NCBI GenBank assembly: GCA_030248215.1 | Contig: JASANG010002845.1 | Coordinates: 124,001 to 188,000, forward strand | Direction: 5' to 3' | Length of the DNA: 64,000 bases | Source of the DNA: Enoplolaimus lenunculus | Taxonomy: Eukaryota; Nematoda; Enoplea; Enoplida; Thoracostomopsidae | Part shown: in pieces, positions 11,966 through 24,431 of the stretch | Numbering within the stretch: the first letter of the stretch is position 1 | Layout: every line of letters begins with the position of its first letter | Notes under the pieces: generated by a model | The model's input: only the letters and a program-made list of their open reading frames with translations | Told to the model about the DNA's origin: nothing | Databases searched by the model: none | Translations under genes and position numbers: made by a program

Positions 11966-12451
11966 CTGGATTGATCAGATAACGTTTAATCATTCTGAAC
12001 CTTCTAACTGGTGTTAATCGGAAAGTTGCAATTGCCTTCACTAGGACTCCGAATTTCACTTTTTGCTGTTAATAGTCTAAAACGTACCAATTTAATAGCA
12101 GATTGGGTTGTGTTGATGGAACAGGTATTCGACAGTTTGAATTGTAAGCTCTAGGCAACATTGGGATTGCTTTGCCACCCCAGTCTGAACATTGGGGGAA
12201 GTGTCTCTCAGCTCCCCACTTCCGACGCCTGTAACGGAACACTAAATCCTTAGTCTGTTTGGTTCCACTTGCCATGAATGCCTTTTAAATTAATTGCAAA
12301 ATAACCAGATGGTATGCCTCCTTTTCAGAAAACATTCTTTATTATCAAAACGTTTTATAAATTACACATAACAGTTGCTAAAATCAACTTTGCGTACCGT
12401 TTTGTGGAAAAACGAATTAAACTGAAAAACGAAAAAAGGGATTAAATATTT

Positions 12452-12608
12452 GGCCCATGTTACTTTAAGGGGCGTGCAGGTTCTGGTGGGTGTATAAACG
12501 AGTAGGTTTAGATTCTAAATTACATTTTTTGCTTAGGCTTAAACGTAGGCTTTGGTTTAGGCTTAGGAATACACTTAATCTATAGTTACGCTTAAAGTAA
12601 CATTGGCC
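12452..12608. mobile_element. hAT-like MITE with telomere-like core (family B), copy 1
   Basis: Exact 8-bp duplication AAATATTT (12444-12451 and 12609-12616). Ends GGCCCATGTTACTTTAAGGG and AAAGTAACATTGGCC. The core includes GCTTAGGCTTAAACGTAGGC and TTTAGGCTTAGG. Confidence 0.9.
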
Positions 12609-12764
12609 AAATATTTAATGCTTGTGACGCAGTAATTTTTATTAAATATTAGATTTGAAATGCCAAATATCTCAAGTTCATATCTACAAAGAGTGCTTGC
12701 GTCAGTACTTGATAATTTTCCCATAACAAAATGTTGCGCCATATTCCTATAGAGGGAGTGTGGT

Positions 12765-13072
12765 ATGGGTACTTTTTATTTTCTAATCAGATGGGCTGCT
12801 GTCCCCCTGAACTTTCGGCAATTTAAAGAAACCCTAAGCAGGTCGCAGAGTTTTCGCCCTCCAACGCCCACACTAAAAACTATTCATTATTAAAACAGAT
12901 AAAGTTTCTAATGAAGTACTGCTGACACTGTATTTTTGGCGCTAAGAACCGCTAATTTCAAGAGCTGAGGGGTTGGTTGAGGGCGCACTCATAATGCTTA
13001 GGGTGTCTTGAAAATATAGGGGATTCATAGGTTGCCGCAGCCCCCCTTGATCGGAAACTAAAACTGCCAATT
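12765..13072. mobile_element. Possible old MITE
   Basis: An imperfect inverted pair, TCTAATCAGATGGGCTGC near 12782 and GCAGCCCCCCTTGATCGGAA near 13039, brackets about 300 bp. No target duplication could be confirmed. Confidence 0.35.
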
Positions 13073-14430
13073 TGACACTACTCTATAAAAAACGGGGGAA
13101 GCAACTTTTACCATTTCACAAATTATCACTAGTGTAAGGGGAAATTTAAACAATCGCCCCTTCTTCTTATCTTAGCAAACCGCACTGCATCTCGAACGAA
13201 GGTAGAAATCTATGGAACGCAGACATGCATAATCAGCTCAATTTTTAATGTTTCCGTAAAAAATTAACTTTCATAGCAAACCCACTTGAATGCATGACGC
13301 TATAGGGGTTCTTACTTCATCGAAACCGTGTAGAATTATGTTCAATTAGGACACGTCATGTTTTAGACTGCAAACGATGCATAAATATTAATTCTCGTAA
13401 GAAATCGAGCAAAATCTACCCGTGTTCAGTCATTTCGTTAGACTCGTCTCTAAGTCATTGCAAGATTAAAAAGTACAAAGATACAATATTTTGCTGTATG
13501 TTTTTCTGGCTATAAATTGCAATTCAGCGAAAAAATCTTGCAAAAAAACAATATTGTTCGCAATGTTTTCGCAGCAACCTGAGACGTTTCTACAACACAA
13601 AATATCCAAAAATAATCTCAAAGATAACACCGGTTTGTTTTTTCAACAGGTGCCTGACCCTTTCCGTGAGCCTTTGCTCCATTTGCCCCTGAAAACAGAG
13701 ATAATACGCTGTGATTGCACAATGTTTGCATCGAGCATAAAGCAACCATATACACACCACAAATTGCAATATATTGTACAGCACAATATACTGTAAAATG
13801 CATTCATTGCAACGGTGTGTAATGTCGAACTCAAAAATAAACACTTAACCGATCAGCGACTGAAATAAATCGTACAATAAATAAGAAATATACAAATAAA
13901 CAACGGAAAATAAACAAGAAAATAAGAAAATATAAACAAAAACGAAGAAAGAAACTAGCAAAAAGCGAGTCAGCACAAAACAAAGACAGAACATATGTGG
14001 TGATGTCTCATTGAGGTCTAGACGTTCAAGAGTTTGCGGAATGTTAAAGGTAAGCTTTCATGGGCGCCGCTATAATATTGGGTTGCGGTGCGCCGTGGGA
14101 TCCAGTAGAAATAATTGATGAATTTTTGTTACACGTTATGACGCAGTTGTTACTCATTATGCCTACCTTTATAACAAATGGCTCACGAAACCTAAAGGGG
14201 AGCAATACAGTAAATGCGAAAAATTGTCAAAATAGAATTAACTTTGCTAAAAATTCGTTTGAGCGATAAATAGCAGGCGGTAAATTGGAAGAATAAGAAA
14301 TATATTTATTTGAGACATTACGTTCAATTAATATATAAAGCTAAAATTTAGAAAATCAAAACATAACACTGTTTGCACGAGGAACCAATAGAATCCAGAT
14401 AGAGTTACAGAAGGATCGGTCGGTTTATTT
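13073..14430. other. No recognisable feature
   Basis: AT-rich sequence including an A-rich stretch (13855-13985). Small overlapping open frames on both strands near 13590-13840 resemble no family. Confidence 0.5.
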
Positions 14431-14431
14431 T

Positions 14432-14620
14432 ATTTTTAGGGCCGTCTCGGTTTTGGTAGGACTGCAAAACAGTAGGCTGATATCGTTCGCTATATTTGTT
14501 GCTCAGGCTTTAGGTTTTTAATAATAGACTACTTTACCTTTGGTTTACACTTATTTCAACGCTCAGGATTAGGTTAGGAATATGCTTAATCTTCAGTTAC
14601 ATTCCTTAAAAATTTAGTTA
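14432..14620. mobile_element. Degenerate telomere-repeat MITE (family B-like)
   Basis: Contains GGGCCGTCTCGGTTTTGGTA, CTCAGGCTTTAGG, GGATTAGGTTAGGAATATGC and CTTAATCTTCAGTTAC in the order found in family B. Termini are lost. Confidence 0.5.
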
Positions 14621-14900
14621 CGCGTTACATCTTTACATGCTTCAGTTAATTTTTGACTGCTTATTGGTCATAAATTACGAAATTATAAGCCTGCTTTGAC
14701 AGAGTTCTCAAATTTCTTTAAAGTTTGTGTTTCTACACGTCTGTGCACTTTAAATTCCAGCTTTAGTGTGAAATAGAATTATCAGAACTTAGAATTCTGA
14801 GTTAGTTCAGTTCAATGTCAGTTAATTAATCAACTCAACCGGAATCAGCTCACTAAAAAGTGAAATCAACGCAATGCAGAGCGAGTTAATGTTTAATGAT

Positions 14901-15234
14901 ATCAAGAGTGTATAATGGAGAGTATGACACTTCTCCATCTATACACATACATTGCGTGATATTACGCGGACCTAAATAGATGCTACCCCACTCTTGATTG
15001 AGGGGTCTTAACTTCAGCTGCAAGTTAACACACTTACGCAAAATACATCTCAACTGCATGTTTAGCGCAGACCTCTTTTCATCTAATACGCAATTTTTGA
15101 TTAATGCAAAGCCGTACAGAACCCCCCTCAATCAAGGGGGGGGTTAGACAAAGTAGGGTCCGCGTGATGCTACATCACGCTAATACGTGTTGTATGCATA
15201 GTGTCCCACTCTTCCTATATTATACACTCTTGAT
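14901..15234. mobile_element. MITE with 16-bp perfect terminal inverted repeat
   Basis: Left end ATCAAGAGTGTATAAT is the exact reverse complement of the right end ATTATACACTCTTGAT, and pairing continues loosely inward (GACACT / AGTGTC). Subterminal CACTCTTGATTGAGGGG near 14990 and CCCCTCAATCAAGGGG near 15124 also pair. Flanks share GAT. It sits between stretches of CTGAGTT/AACTCAG-rich sequence (14790-14880 and 15240-15300) and may have split an older element. Confidence 0.8.
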
Positions 15235-15579
15235 GATGTTAATTCAGAAATAACTAACTTGTTAGCTGAGTTGATCAGTCAGCTCATTGGAACTTACAGT
15301 TTGGCTACGCTTGTTTTATTTTTAATATCGCTGAAAAGGGTGGTTTTGAAACAGTGTCACTTTAATATGTGGTACCATTGCACATTGTTTTCTGTATTTT
15401 AAGTTGTTTCTGTACCGGTTAGCTTAAAACTCAATCTAAAATACAGTTCTTTCTCGTGTCAATGCTAAAAATAAACTCTGATCAAACTAAAACGACTTTG
15501 TTTTAGGGCGCATCTGGTGTTTATACGCACAATTTTTACGATATTCAATAATTTAATCGGTATTAAGGTAGAATCTACA

Positions 15580-15760
15580 ATTCGTGGCCCGACACAACTG
15601 TTGACCAGCAGAGTCTTAAGATGATTAACACATCTAAACATATTCTAAGCGTAATCCGAAGCGTGACCCTAAACCTGGGTATAGGGACGGGCGACGATTT
15701 GTCGAGTGGACGATATTTCAGATTACAAGTTGTCGGGCGATGAAGTGTCAGGCGGCGAAT
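15580..15760. mobile_element. MITE, family N, copy 2 (inverted)
   Basis: Opposite in orientation to 3333-3491. Shares the GACAAT/GTCGGGCGA terminal blocks and the GATTACAAGTTGTCGGGCG segment. Confidence 0.55.
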
Positions 15761-15832
15761 TGTCGTAAATATTATCAAAGCATATGAACCCAGCGATGTA
15801 GCCAGAATTTTGAAAAGAGGGCTACTGTAGCG

Positions 15833-16286
15833 ACCCGAATAAGGAGGGGGCAATAAGAGGAAGGAGTCCCCATTTTGAGTCCCGATCAATAGGAGTCCGT
15901 ATCCTTAATAAGAGTCCGTAAGCGGATAGAGTCCCTAAATCCCAATTAGAGTCTATAAATGTCAATTATCACTAATTGTAGCTCATAAATGAGTCCAGGA
16001 CCAAATAAAGTTGAGTTGGAAACTTTAAAGCGCACTTAAGTTTTGAAAGTAACATTCCAAACTTCCAAAGTATAACTTTGCATTATCGCTCAAGCTTTTG
16101 ATGCTAGGCAAAAAACGTTTAATTCAACCGATAGTTGCAGTTACCTGATGTATATCAGTATAACGCAGGGAGGCGGAGGGCGGGTTGAAAATAAAATAAC
16201 AGTCCGTAACCGAATAACAGGGGAAGGTAGCCTTTAGCGAGGCCAAATAAATATCAGTCCCTCCTCTTACTCGGGCCAGTACAGTA
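15833..16286. mobile_element. MITE with CTGTAGYGACCCGA ends (family D), copy 1
   Basis: Left end TACTGTAGCGACCCGAATAA, right end TTACTCGGGCCAGTACAGTA. About 454 bp, with internal AGAGTCC/TAGAGTC repeats. TA at both ends is probably the target duplication. No coding capacity. Confidence 0.75.
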
Positions 16287-16544
16287 CGCCCATGATTTGA
16301 AATTATATAAAGCGGTATTTGTGTTAAAACTACACAAAGGTTGTAAAAACATGTATACATATATCCCGAAGTTTAAGCACTGTAATTCCTAAACCTCCCT
16401 ATAGGCTACGCCCCTGTTCGGTGCACATAGGAAACGTCCGAATCTGTTGTACGCGTGTTGTTAAATCGAGACTCAGTTTTTTAAAGCGTTAACGCAATAG
16501 AACCTGAAAACCAAGAAGAATCAAAAACAGAACTCACTGTCACT

Positions 16545-16712
16545 CAGGCACTTTGCCAGCTCACCTTACCAGTGGGGCTAAAAAAGTCTTCAAGAGCGGC
16601 ATACCATGGTTTTCGATGACTTGTATGCAAGGTCGATAATTTTTTAGGGGAGGCCAAAATTTTTCCCGAAGGGGCTGAGTTTCCGTGCTTTGCCACCTTG
16701 GCTACAGGCCCG
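16545..16712. mobile_element. hAT-like MITE, family I, copy 4
   Basis: Ends CAGGCACTTTGCCAGCTCAC and CCACCTTGGCTACAGGCCCG. Flanks CTGTCACT and CTGACACA partly agree. Confidence 0.62.
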
Positions 16713-16792
16713 CTGACACAGGTGGATAAACAAACCAAGCGTCTTATGGTTCAGGAAAAAACTACATCTAATGACCTTATTTGGTACTTCTA

Positions 16793-16991
16793 CACTGCAA
16801 AAAATGGTGAGTCAAATTGATTCTCTCTGAAATAGGCTTTTCCGGACTACACAAATTGAGTCAAAATTCGACTCCGCCAGAGTCCACTTCGACTCAATGA
16901 ATCGCTCAGTGAGTCGAATTTGACTCAGTTTGCGTAGTCCGGAAAAGCCTATTTCAGAGAGAGTCAATTTGACTCACCATTTATTGCAGTG
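16793..16991. mobile_element. Palindromic MITE, GAGTCAAATTGACTC family (family C), copy 1
   Basis: Flanked by TA. Ends CACTGCAAAAAATGGTGAGT and ACTCACCATTTATTGCAGTG; pairing continues through most of the element, which would fold into one long hairpin. TA target and palindromy suit a Tc1/mariner-mobilised MITE. Confidence 0.88.
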
Positions 16992-17266
16992 TACCAGTTA
17001 CGTTGAACTTTTAAAAACTGATATTTGTCTTTGATAATGAGCTTTTTCAACTTTTTAAACAATTATTTTTGGAAAAAAATTTAAAAGTTTTTAATTGATA
17101 TGGTTGCCTCTTAACACAGTTTCGGTACTTTAACCAGGTTTAAGATTAGTCTTAAATTAAATGTACCAAGGCAAAGGAGTGTTGTTGACTTTTAGGCAAG
17201 AGTACGCAATATATCCAATTTAATAGGGTAGAACATTAACCACGGCGCGATAAATATATTTTTTGT

Positions 17267-17712
17267 TACTGTTGACCCGAAAAGAGGGGCGGTAATAAGA
17301 GGGGGTCCCCATTTTGAGTCCGAATCAATACGAGTCCGTATCCCTAATAAGAGTCCGTAAGCGGATAGTCTCTAAACCGTAATTACAGTCCATAAATGTC
17401 AATTAACCCTAATTGTAGCGCATAAATGACTCCAGGACCAAATAATTTGAGTTCTAAAGTTTAAAGCGTACTTAAATTTTGAAAATGCATTAATAAGTAT
17501 ATCTTTGTATTATCAATCAAGCTATTGATACAAGACAAATAAACGTTTAATTCAACGGATAATTGCAGTACCGGATATATATCAGTAACGAAGGGCAGCG
17601 GATCGTGGGCTAACAATAAATAACAGTCCGTAACCGAATAACAAGGGGGTTCCCTCTGAAAAGGCCAAATAACTGTCAGTCCGCCCCCCCTCTTATTCGG
17701 GTCACTACAGTA
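17267..17712. mobile_element. MITE, family D, copy 2
   Basis: Left end TACTGTTGACCCGAAAAGAG, right end TTATTCGGGTCACTACAGTA. Colinear with 15833-16286 in the same orientation, including the GAGTCCGTATCC and CCAGGACCAAATAA blocks. Confidence 0.78.
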
Positions 17713-18512
17713 CCTAACTTCAAGGTAGCGATATCACTAAATGAATACGGTATGAGTTTCAACCTGAATGAAGCACGCCGTACGTTGAATATCGCAACAA
17801 ATAAAGTTGAACATTTACACAAAATGAAGTTTAGTAGCATACGCTTGCGCCAAAGGATAGTCAAATTTCAGCTGTAATTTTCCGCTAAATTTCATGTCTT
17901 AATATACAAACTGTATACTTTAAAAAACAATATAACCTTATTATACGTGTAATATTTATTTAAATTTGACTACATTTTCACAAAGATTGATGGCTTAGTG
18001 CGTAAACTAAAGATGTTTTTACTAAACAAGGCTGCAGAATTTTTATAAGGATATATTTCTAGCATGACTTTATAAGCACTGCACGTAATCAGCCAAAAAT
18101 TGCTATGCGCTCATTCAAAATGTTCGGTTAAATTATGGGTTTTCGTATATATAATGGTGCAGGATTGATTTTAGGGTACTGTTAAGTAACCGTACCTACG
18201 AAACTATAGGGGAACCGTTTGAAAACCGTGTATCATGCGGCCAAGATTAAATGGTCAAACGAGAAATACACGAAATTTTGAGTAAAATCTGTCACGTCTA
18301 AACGACTTTGTGTAAAAATTGTTGGTAAATTAGAAAAGTTTCAGGTTGAATTCAACTAAAACAGTAAAAAATGTATAAATGCTACATTGTATACAGCTAC
18401 ATTAAAAACAACAATTATATATTTCATGGAACTCTGTTGCACGTACATATATAGCATTCAATATTGCGACGTTTTTCACACGATTATACTGAAAGTTATT
18501 TTTGACCAATGA
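17713..18512. other. No recognisable feature
   Basis: AT-rich unique sequence without coding or repeat signals that I can support. Confidence 0.5.
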
Positions 18513-18717
18513 GGCCATGTAAAGATCAAGGGTGGAACAGTTTTCTGTGGGACTAAAAAAGAGTAACTTTAAGCTTTAGACTAATTTTTTTGCTTGGTTT
18601 CGCTTTAGGCTGAGGCTTATGAATACGCTCATTCTTACACTTTAGGCTTAATAGACTTTGGCTAAGGCATAGTTACTCGCTTATAATACTGTTCCGCTCC
18701 TGTTCTTTACATTGGCC
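18513..18717. mobile_element. hAT-like MITE with telomere-like core (family A), copy 3
   Basis: Flanked by GACCAATG on both sides (18504-18511 and 18718-18725) with one extra A on the left. Ends GGCCATGTAAAGATCAAGGG and GTTCTTTACATTGGCC. The core is more diverged than in copy 2. Confidence 0.8.
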
Positions 18718-18790
18718 GACCAATGGAAGGCTTGAGGTCTGAAATTTTTTAATTCAAATACAACTATATTAGACGGAAAAGTTGAATCTA

Positions 18791-19476
18791 ATGCGGGGTT
18801 CACGTTATAACTGGAGCAGCCTGGAACACGTTTTGTCCCTATGACTATAGCTGGTAACATTTTGTCTGACCGTTTATCCGCTATGAGATTCAAAAAATTT
18901 GAATTGTCTGCTATCCTGATGTGACATCTACTGTTTGTACTGCAATATCATATGATATTCCAAATATTGTCTGCGAGTATCATATGATATGTTTGAAAAT
19001 GTCTGCAAAGTTGTAGTATATAAACTAGCTTGATTGTCCTGTAGAATGTCATATGATACTAAAATTTCAAATTTGAATTATTTGTACTTAGGAATATATT
19101 TTGGGAAAAACTTAGCGAGAAACAGAAACGTAAAAGCTAATTCAACTTGCGAAATCATTTAATGCTGCATTATCCGACTTTTTACTGTTTTATTTAGCGT
19201 GCACAAATTCCATTGTCCTGTATAAATATCATATGAGATTTAGTAGAATTTTGGAATATCATATGATATTCGAATAAATGTCCCGCAGTATCATATGACA
19301 AATGGTTATTTGTATACGCTGATCGCTTGACATCAGTGATTTGTAAGCCAATGTCATATGACATTCACATTTTGTCTACATAACCGCTGTTCGGATCACA
19401 AAATTTTATGTTGACGACGAATCAACTTGGACAAAACGTGTTCCAAGCTGCCCCAGTTATAACGTGAACGCGGCAT
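18791..19476. mobile_element. 686-bp element with about 46-bp terminal inverted repeats (family G)
   Basis: Left end ATGCGGGGTTCACGTTATAA and right end TTATAACGTGAACGCGGCAT pair, and pairing continues inward to GGAACACGTTTTGTCC / GGACAAAACGTGTTCC. Between them are seven copies of a TATCATATGA-type motif (near 18947, 18979, 19049, 19228, 19258, 19290, 19354), several preceded by TGTC. No coding capacity. Confidence 0.8.
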
Positions 19477-19494
19477 AATTCTAAGTTTAACCTT

Positions 19495-19800
19495 CCTGGT
19501 AGCTGCCGCGACTAGGGCATTCGAGGCTGAGCAGAACCAATGAGATCGGCACCTTCTAGGAGCACGGCAGCCGATTCATAAACAGAACATACGCGGTGGA
19601 ACAATATGGCGTAACAAATGCGCGAGCGAAGAGTGCGAAAAGCTAAATAAGCGTAAATAACGCCAGGCATAAAGGGATTGCGCCGACTGCGCAAAGTTCC
19701 ATGAAATTGCTCAGCGGATCGGTTGTGCCGAGGTAACAGCCCTTTTACAATAGTGAGAGGGTGGTAGCAGCGGCGCTACGACGTGTGCCTAACAACGGTT
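19495..19800. other. GC-richer block of unknown nature
   Basis: Clearly more GC-rich than its flanks, with a 60-codon minus-strand frame (19512-19694) lacking any family resemblance. It could be a MITE core or a structured RNA; neither can be shown. Confidence 0.3.
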
Positions 19801-21930
19801 TGCATATTTTTGGCATACAAGCTTTTCGTTACGTTCCCAGTTTACTGAACGCACATCCGCATTTTAGACCACAAATATTTTAGGTGGGGAAATTTTGTCA
19901 AAAATAGTTGAGCGATCAACATAGCTATTGTTCGCTGCAGCTTGCGGTGTTAAGTCGAACACCGTTAATTGTTTAAATTGGTCGCGGAGTCATCAAAAGA
20001 TCTCGTCAAAAGCCCGCATATGCATTTTACATCCTAACCGGAATATGCTATCGATCACATTGTTTCTACTGGAGATGTCAGTTCAACGCAACAGTGGTAT
20101 TCTACAGCAACAGCACAATGCAAGTAAACGCTGCTCATCTCATCAATAGTTTTTGTGCTTAAACCTATAAACTATTAAAGTTCAAAAAAACGACCGTATT
20201 TCGATACGTGCGTAGCATTTTTCACCATTCAGTCTTTCAAACAAGCTAAACTGTAGCAGTTACAAACAAATGTCAAAATTTTCACTTAATTAAAAGGTCC
20301 GTATTCCGAATTGTACGTAGTGCCTATCACCGGTTAATAAATCAGGCTTTCAAACACGCTAACTGTAGCAGTTTTACAGACAAATATCAAACTCTGCACA
20401 CAATTAGAGCCAATCAAGAACAAAAAATGTGCCAAAAAATTTAAATCTTGCCATTGACTTGGCCCGAAATTACTGCGAATGAATGGCTCGAAATTACAGG
20501 ATCAATGGTCAACTGATGATAGGTGCAACGTATACATTTTAAAATATAATGGGCTCAAACGAAACTACCAAACCTATTCTCAAAATCTACTAAAAATTAA
20601 CCAAAAAATAGCAACCATAGAAAAGCCACAACGAATATTTGCCAACCGTAGACGGGTTTTATACCTATCCACAGATTCTCTACACACGGTTTCGAGCGAC
20701 CACAACGCCGGCAAACGGTGTTGTTGTTGTTGTTGTTCCGAATGAAACTTGCGTATACAAATCTAAACACATTCCTAGTATATATACCTAATATTACTAC
20801 TACTACAACTCGGAGCAGAGAAAACTCTACGTGATATCACGTTCGTATATGACAATATTCTATTTTGCCCAACGAAAGCAGCCTTGGCCAAAAGCGTACA
20901 CTAAACCCGAAGATAGAGAATATGTAAAGGCTGAAAACATAGAATCAGTCATAGCGGTTCTACTCGCTGAACTGATGTGTTCATGCTATCTGCGTATATT
21001 GATATATACATATATGTATATATATGCTTTTATACACATATATATGTATGTATATAATATATATACAAATATATTATGCACTTGAATTTGGTTGTATTAT
21101 GTTTAATTTCGGTAGTTCCGGCAAAATACGCTAGATGGCACGGTGCGTCTTGAAATAAAAACAACAAGAATAGAATTATCGTGCGTTCTGTGCTTTTGCA
21201 AAAATCGCTCAAACTGTGGCGCTATTTCACTTGAGAATGACACACAATTTAACTGGTTTCCGCAACAAAATCTTGAAACATTGGCTTAAAACTAATTGAG
21301 ACTGGGGCGTCGTTAATCGAAGTCTTACCCATGACCCTATAGCAGTAAGGCTGAACTCCAGTCCTCATAATCGTTGACTTTTGTACAAATTTGAATTAAA
21401 TTTGTTCTGTGTTGCTTTCATCCTAAATCTAGCAATGTTTCATTCGAATTTTCACCGAAATTGCACCGCATCGCACTAAAATTTGAGCAATATTTGAAAA
21501 AAAGATCTATTTTGGTTTATTTGTTAAATGCAGCGTGTGGCGCAGAGTTCAATGGTATTTTTTTCGCAATCAGACGACTGATTGACCAGTTATTGTCAAA
21601 TACCTGATTTGGCGTGCTGCCAACGATTTGGGACGGCGCCAAATAAGTTATTTGACAATAACTCATTAACCAATCGTATAATTGCAAAATATTTCACTCC
21701 ATTGCACACAGCTCAGCATGATGCATCGAATGGTTTACAATTTGTCAAACTTTTTGACAAAAAATTTTTGGGTTCCAACGGAAGGGTCAACATATAGTGC
21801 AAAAAGCAGGAGTCGTTTGCACATGAACAATTACGATCGAGAAATTATACAGTATATGAATTCCCTGAGCTTTCTTTTGACAACCATTTTGCTTTCTGAG
21901 TCCTCCACGGAAGCGGCGGAACCACGATGG
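19801..21930. other. No gene recognised; contains an AT microsatellite
   Basis: TATATACATATATG-type low complexity at 20999-21075 and a short (GTT)n at 20720-20736. The remaining short frames on both strands resemble nothing. Confidence 0.5.
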
Positions 21931-22113
21931 GGCCGGAACAGTAGTATAAGCATATTCCTCAGCCTAAGCCTAAGCCTAAGCCTAAGCGTAAGGATGAGCC
22001 TATATCTAAGCCTAAGCCTAAGCCTAAGCCTAAGCAAAAATCAGTCTAAAACCTTAAGCTTAATCTGTTACAGTCCCGCAGGAAACGTTCCGACACTGTT
22101 CTATACATGGACC
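21931..22113. mobile_element. hAT-like MITE with telomere-like core (family A), copy 4
   Basis: Right end CTGTTCTATACATGGACC is intact; the first ~15 bp of the left terminus are missing (starts GGGGCCGGAACAGTAG). Two blocks of exact GCCTAA units (near 21963-21990 and 22007-22035) are the purest in the window. Confidence 0.8.
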
Positions 22114-22379
22114 GAAAAAGGGATATACCATTTGTACCGAAACCGCTAAGATTTTTGAATTCATGTTGCAAACTCAGCATATTCGTCACCTGTTGAGCTA
22201 GAAAACACATTGTGAGCTTCAAACGAACCATTTTCATCCCAAAATTTTTACGGCTGACGGGATACAGATAAACTACCAGCTATCGCCAATGGATTCACCA
22301 CTGCTTATTGGTAACAAATGGTATCAAACATTCAACAGGCAAACTTAACCGCATTAAAATATAAAAACATCTAAAAATT

Positions 22380-24431
22380 TTATTTCGGACAACGAACAGA
22401 ACCCGCAGATGCTTTGACTCCTTGTTTGTGACAGTCCATAATCTTGTGAAACGCTTTCATGCAGCTTAAATGTTCTACGCCAAGCCTTTTTGGACCGCGT
22501 TTATCACAAAATGTGTAACATTTTTCCGGAATCCCAGCGCGCTTGCAGCAATCTGTGTTGTCGTTGTTTGCCGCTGCGCATGCAAGCATCCCTTTTAAAT
22601 TGACGAAACGCTTTGATCGCATACAAGGTCGTGATTCTGCAATCTGAAATTCAATTAAATGGTTGTACTGGCAGGTTATTTTGCAAGTTGAAAGAAGTCG
22701 GAAAACTGCTCGAAATTTCAAATGTCGAGGGGTTTAGGCTTTTGGTGGAAACAAAAAGAAAACATTATTTCAGACGCTTTTCGCGTTCAGAATCTTTCAA
22801 AACACTTTTTGGTAAAACCTGAGCAACTGCTGTGCAATTAATAATTGCTAATGATGCAAAACGCTATTGACAAACGATTTTAGCGTTTGTCAAACCGCGG
22901 TTTTGGAGTCAATATAAACGGAAGCAGTGATGGGCATAGCAAGTTTTTGCTTACGCAGGGGTACGTACAATATAAATTACTCTGGTTTTTTGGTTATACC
23001 TACGCCTCTACATTATTCTTAATTCCACTGAGACCAATGTACCCTTAGAGTAAACACTTGTAAATATTCACCAAACAGCTGTATCAATGCTGCGAAAAGC
23101 TAAGACCGATGCTCAAGAAACCAGTTTCGGTTCGACATTTCAAACAATTTTATGAGAGGAGCGATAGAATTTTTTCACTTTGTAGTTTTCGAAAATATCT
23201 GCAGTTTTCCTACCAGTTAGGGTCGAGGTCCGGGGCCCCTGAAATGGGGCGTAATGGGGGTTGAATGCTCCGGCCCGGATTGCGTCCGGTTGTAAGAGGT
23301 CAAGTTGAATTGCTTAAATTAGTTGTTCACAACTTTCGATGTTTTTATAAACAATGTTGAACGTTTGACTAGAATTAGAATAACTTTAATTAAATTACAA
23401 CTAAATATATATACATCCGCAATATCAACGTCATAATGGCATAAACCAGCGTTTCCACATTGTCGCGAACACGTTCGACAACATTGCCGAAACATTTCGT
23501 TCTTCGTTTGACCATTCAATCGATGTTTTGACTGAAACATAAATGCTCAGTTGTGAGTATATAGCACGTATTGCCAGCTAGTGTCAACTTTTAGGTTGTC
23601 TGAATTGGACAACCGCGATGCTGGTTGCAATTATACTTTCTATACGGAATAAAGCATTCAACGCAAGGTCGAGGCTGCACCCCGCGAGACAGAAACCTTG
23701 TGGTTCAACAAAAGCCCATAATCCAATACATTTATGTTTATTTAAAAATCGTGTACTTTTAAATATTTTGATGCTTTCATGGACCTTTTGAAGATATGAC
23801 CAGAATTTGGAGTAATTTTTACAAGTGTTTCAAAGCTTTCATTGAGTCATTCACAGTGAGGATGACGCCCACAAGAAGGGGACAGAAGTCAGTAATCCGC
23901 CACTGATTTTACGCACCCTTGAAAAACAATAATCGCGACTCCTGAAACAGTTAGCATACTATGCACAAACCAAATTGTTCTACAGCTGAAAATAAATACA
24001 CCACATGAGCGTTTTCAGATTGATCTATAGGTTTGCTGCAAATATTAAGTCAACGAACGAACAACTTCCTATCCGATACATTCGGGTAAAAATAGCACAG
24101 ACAGGCATACCCGGCTGAGTAAACCACCGCTAAACAGACCACCGACACCATTTGTTTGTGTTCGATTACTCGGTTTATGTTCCATCAGTTCGCGCTTCGG
24201 TTTTGAACCCCTGCAACCAAGCTGATGACACTGTTCCCTGCATGCTAGAGGCTCTAAACGATTGCAAAATTTGCAATCTGCAGTTATTGCAAGTGTGCAC
24301 GCATTACGAACGGTGAGTTCACCAGCTCGAATAAGCGATGCTAAGCTTATTGATGAAGTGTATAGTAGTGTTGAAAACGTTATGCAAATGATAGAGTTAT
24401 AACCTGTAGTTGTTTGACTTGTAGCGTACAT
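22380..24431 (-). CDS. Secreted DB-module cysteine-rich protein
   Basis: Three exons join in phase 0: 24431-24111, 23531-23415 and 22643-22380, giving 233 residues. Residues 12-34 are hydrophobic and may act as a secretion signal or anchor. A first Cys-rich segment (CTLAITADCKFCNRL to HQLGC) is followed by a basic linker. From about residue 119 the sequence fits the nematode DB module: FRQCCRTCSRQCGNAGLCHY, then LACAAANNDNTDCCKRAGIP and EKCYTFCD, then CMKAFHKIMDC. This Cys spacing is the family's diagnostic. DB proteins are nematode-specific, usually secreted and of unknown biochemical role. The stop codon overlaps a minus-strand AATAAA, so the true poly(A) site is unclear. No neighbour lies within 5 kb on the same side, so there is no operon context. 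Confidence 0.85.
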
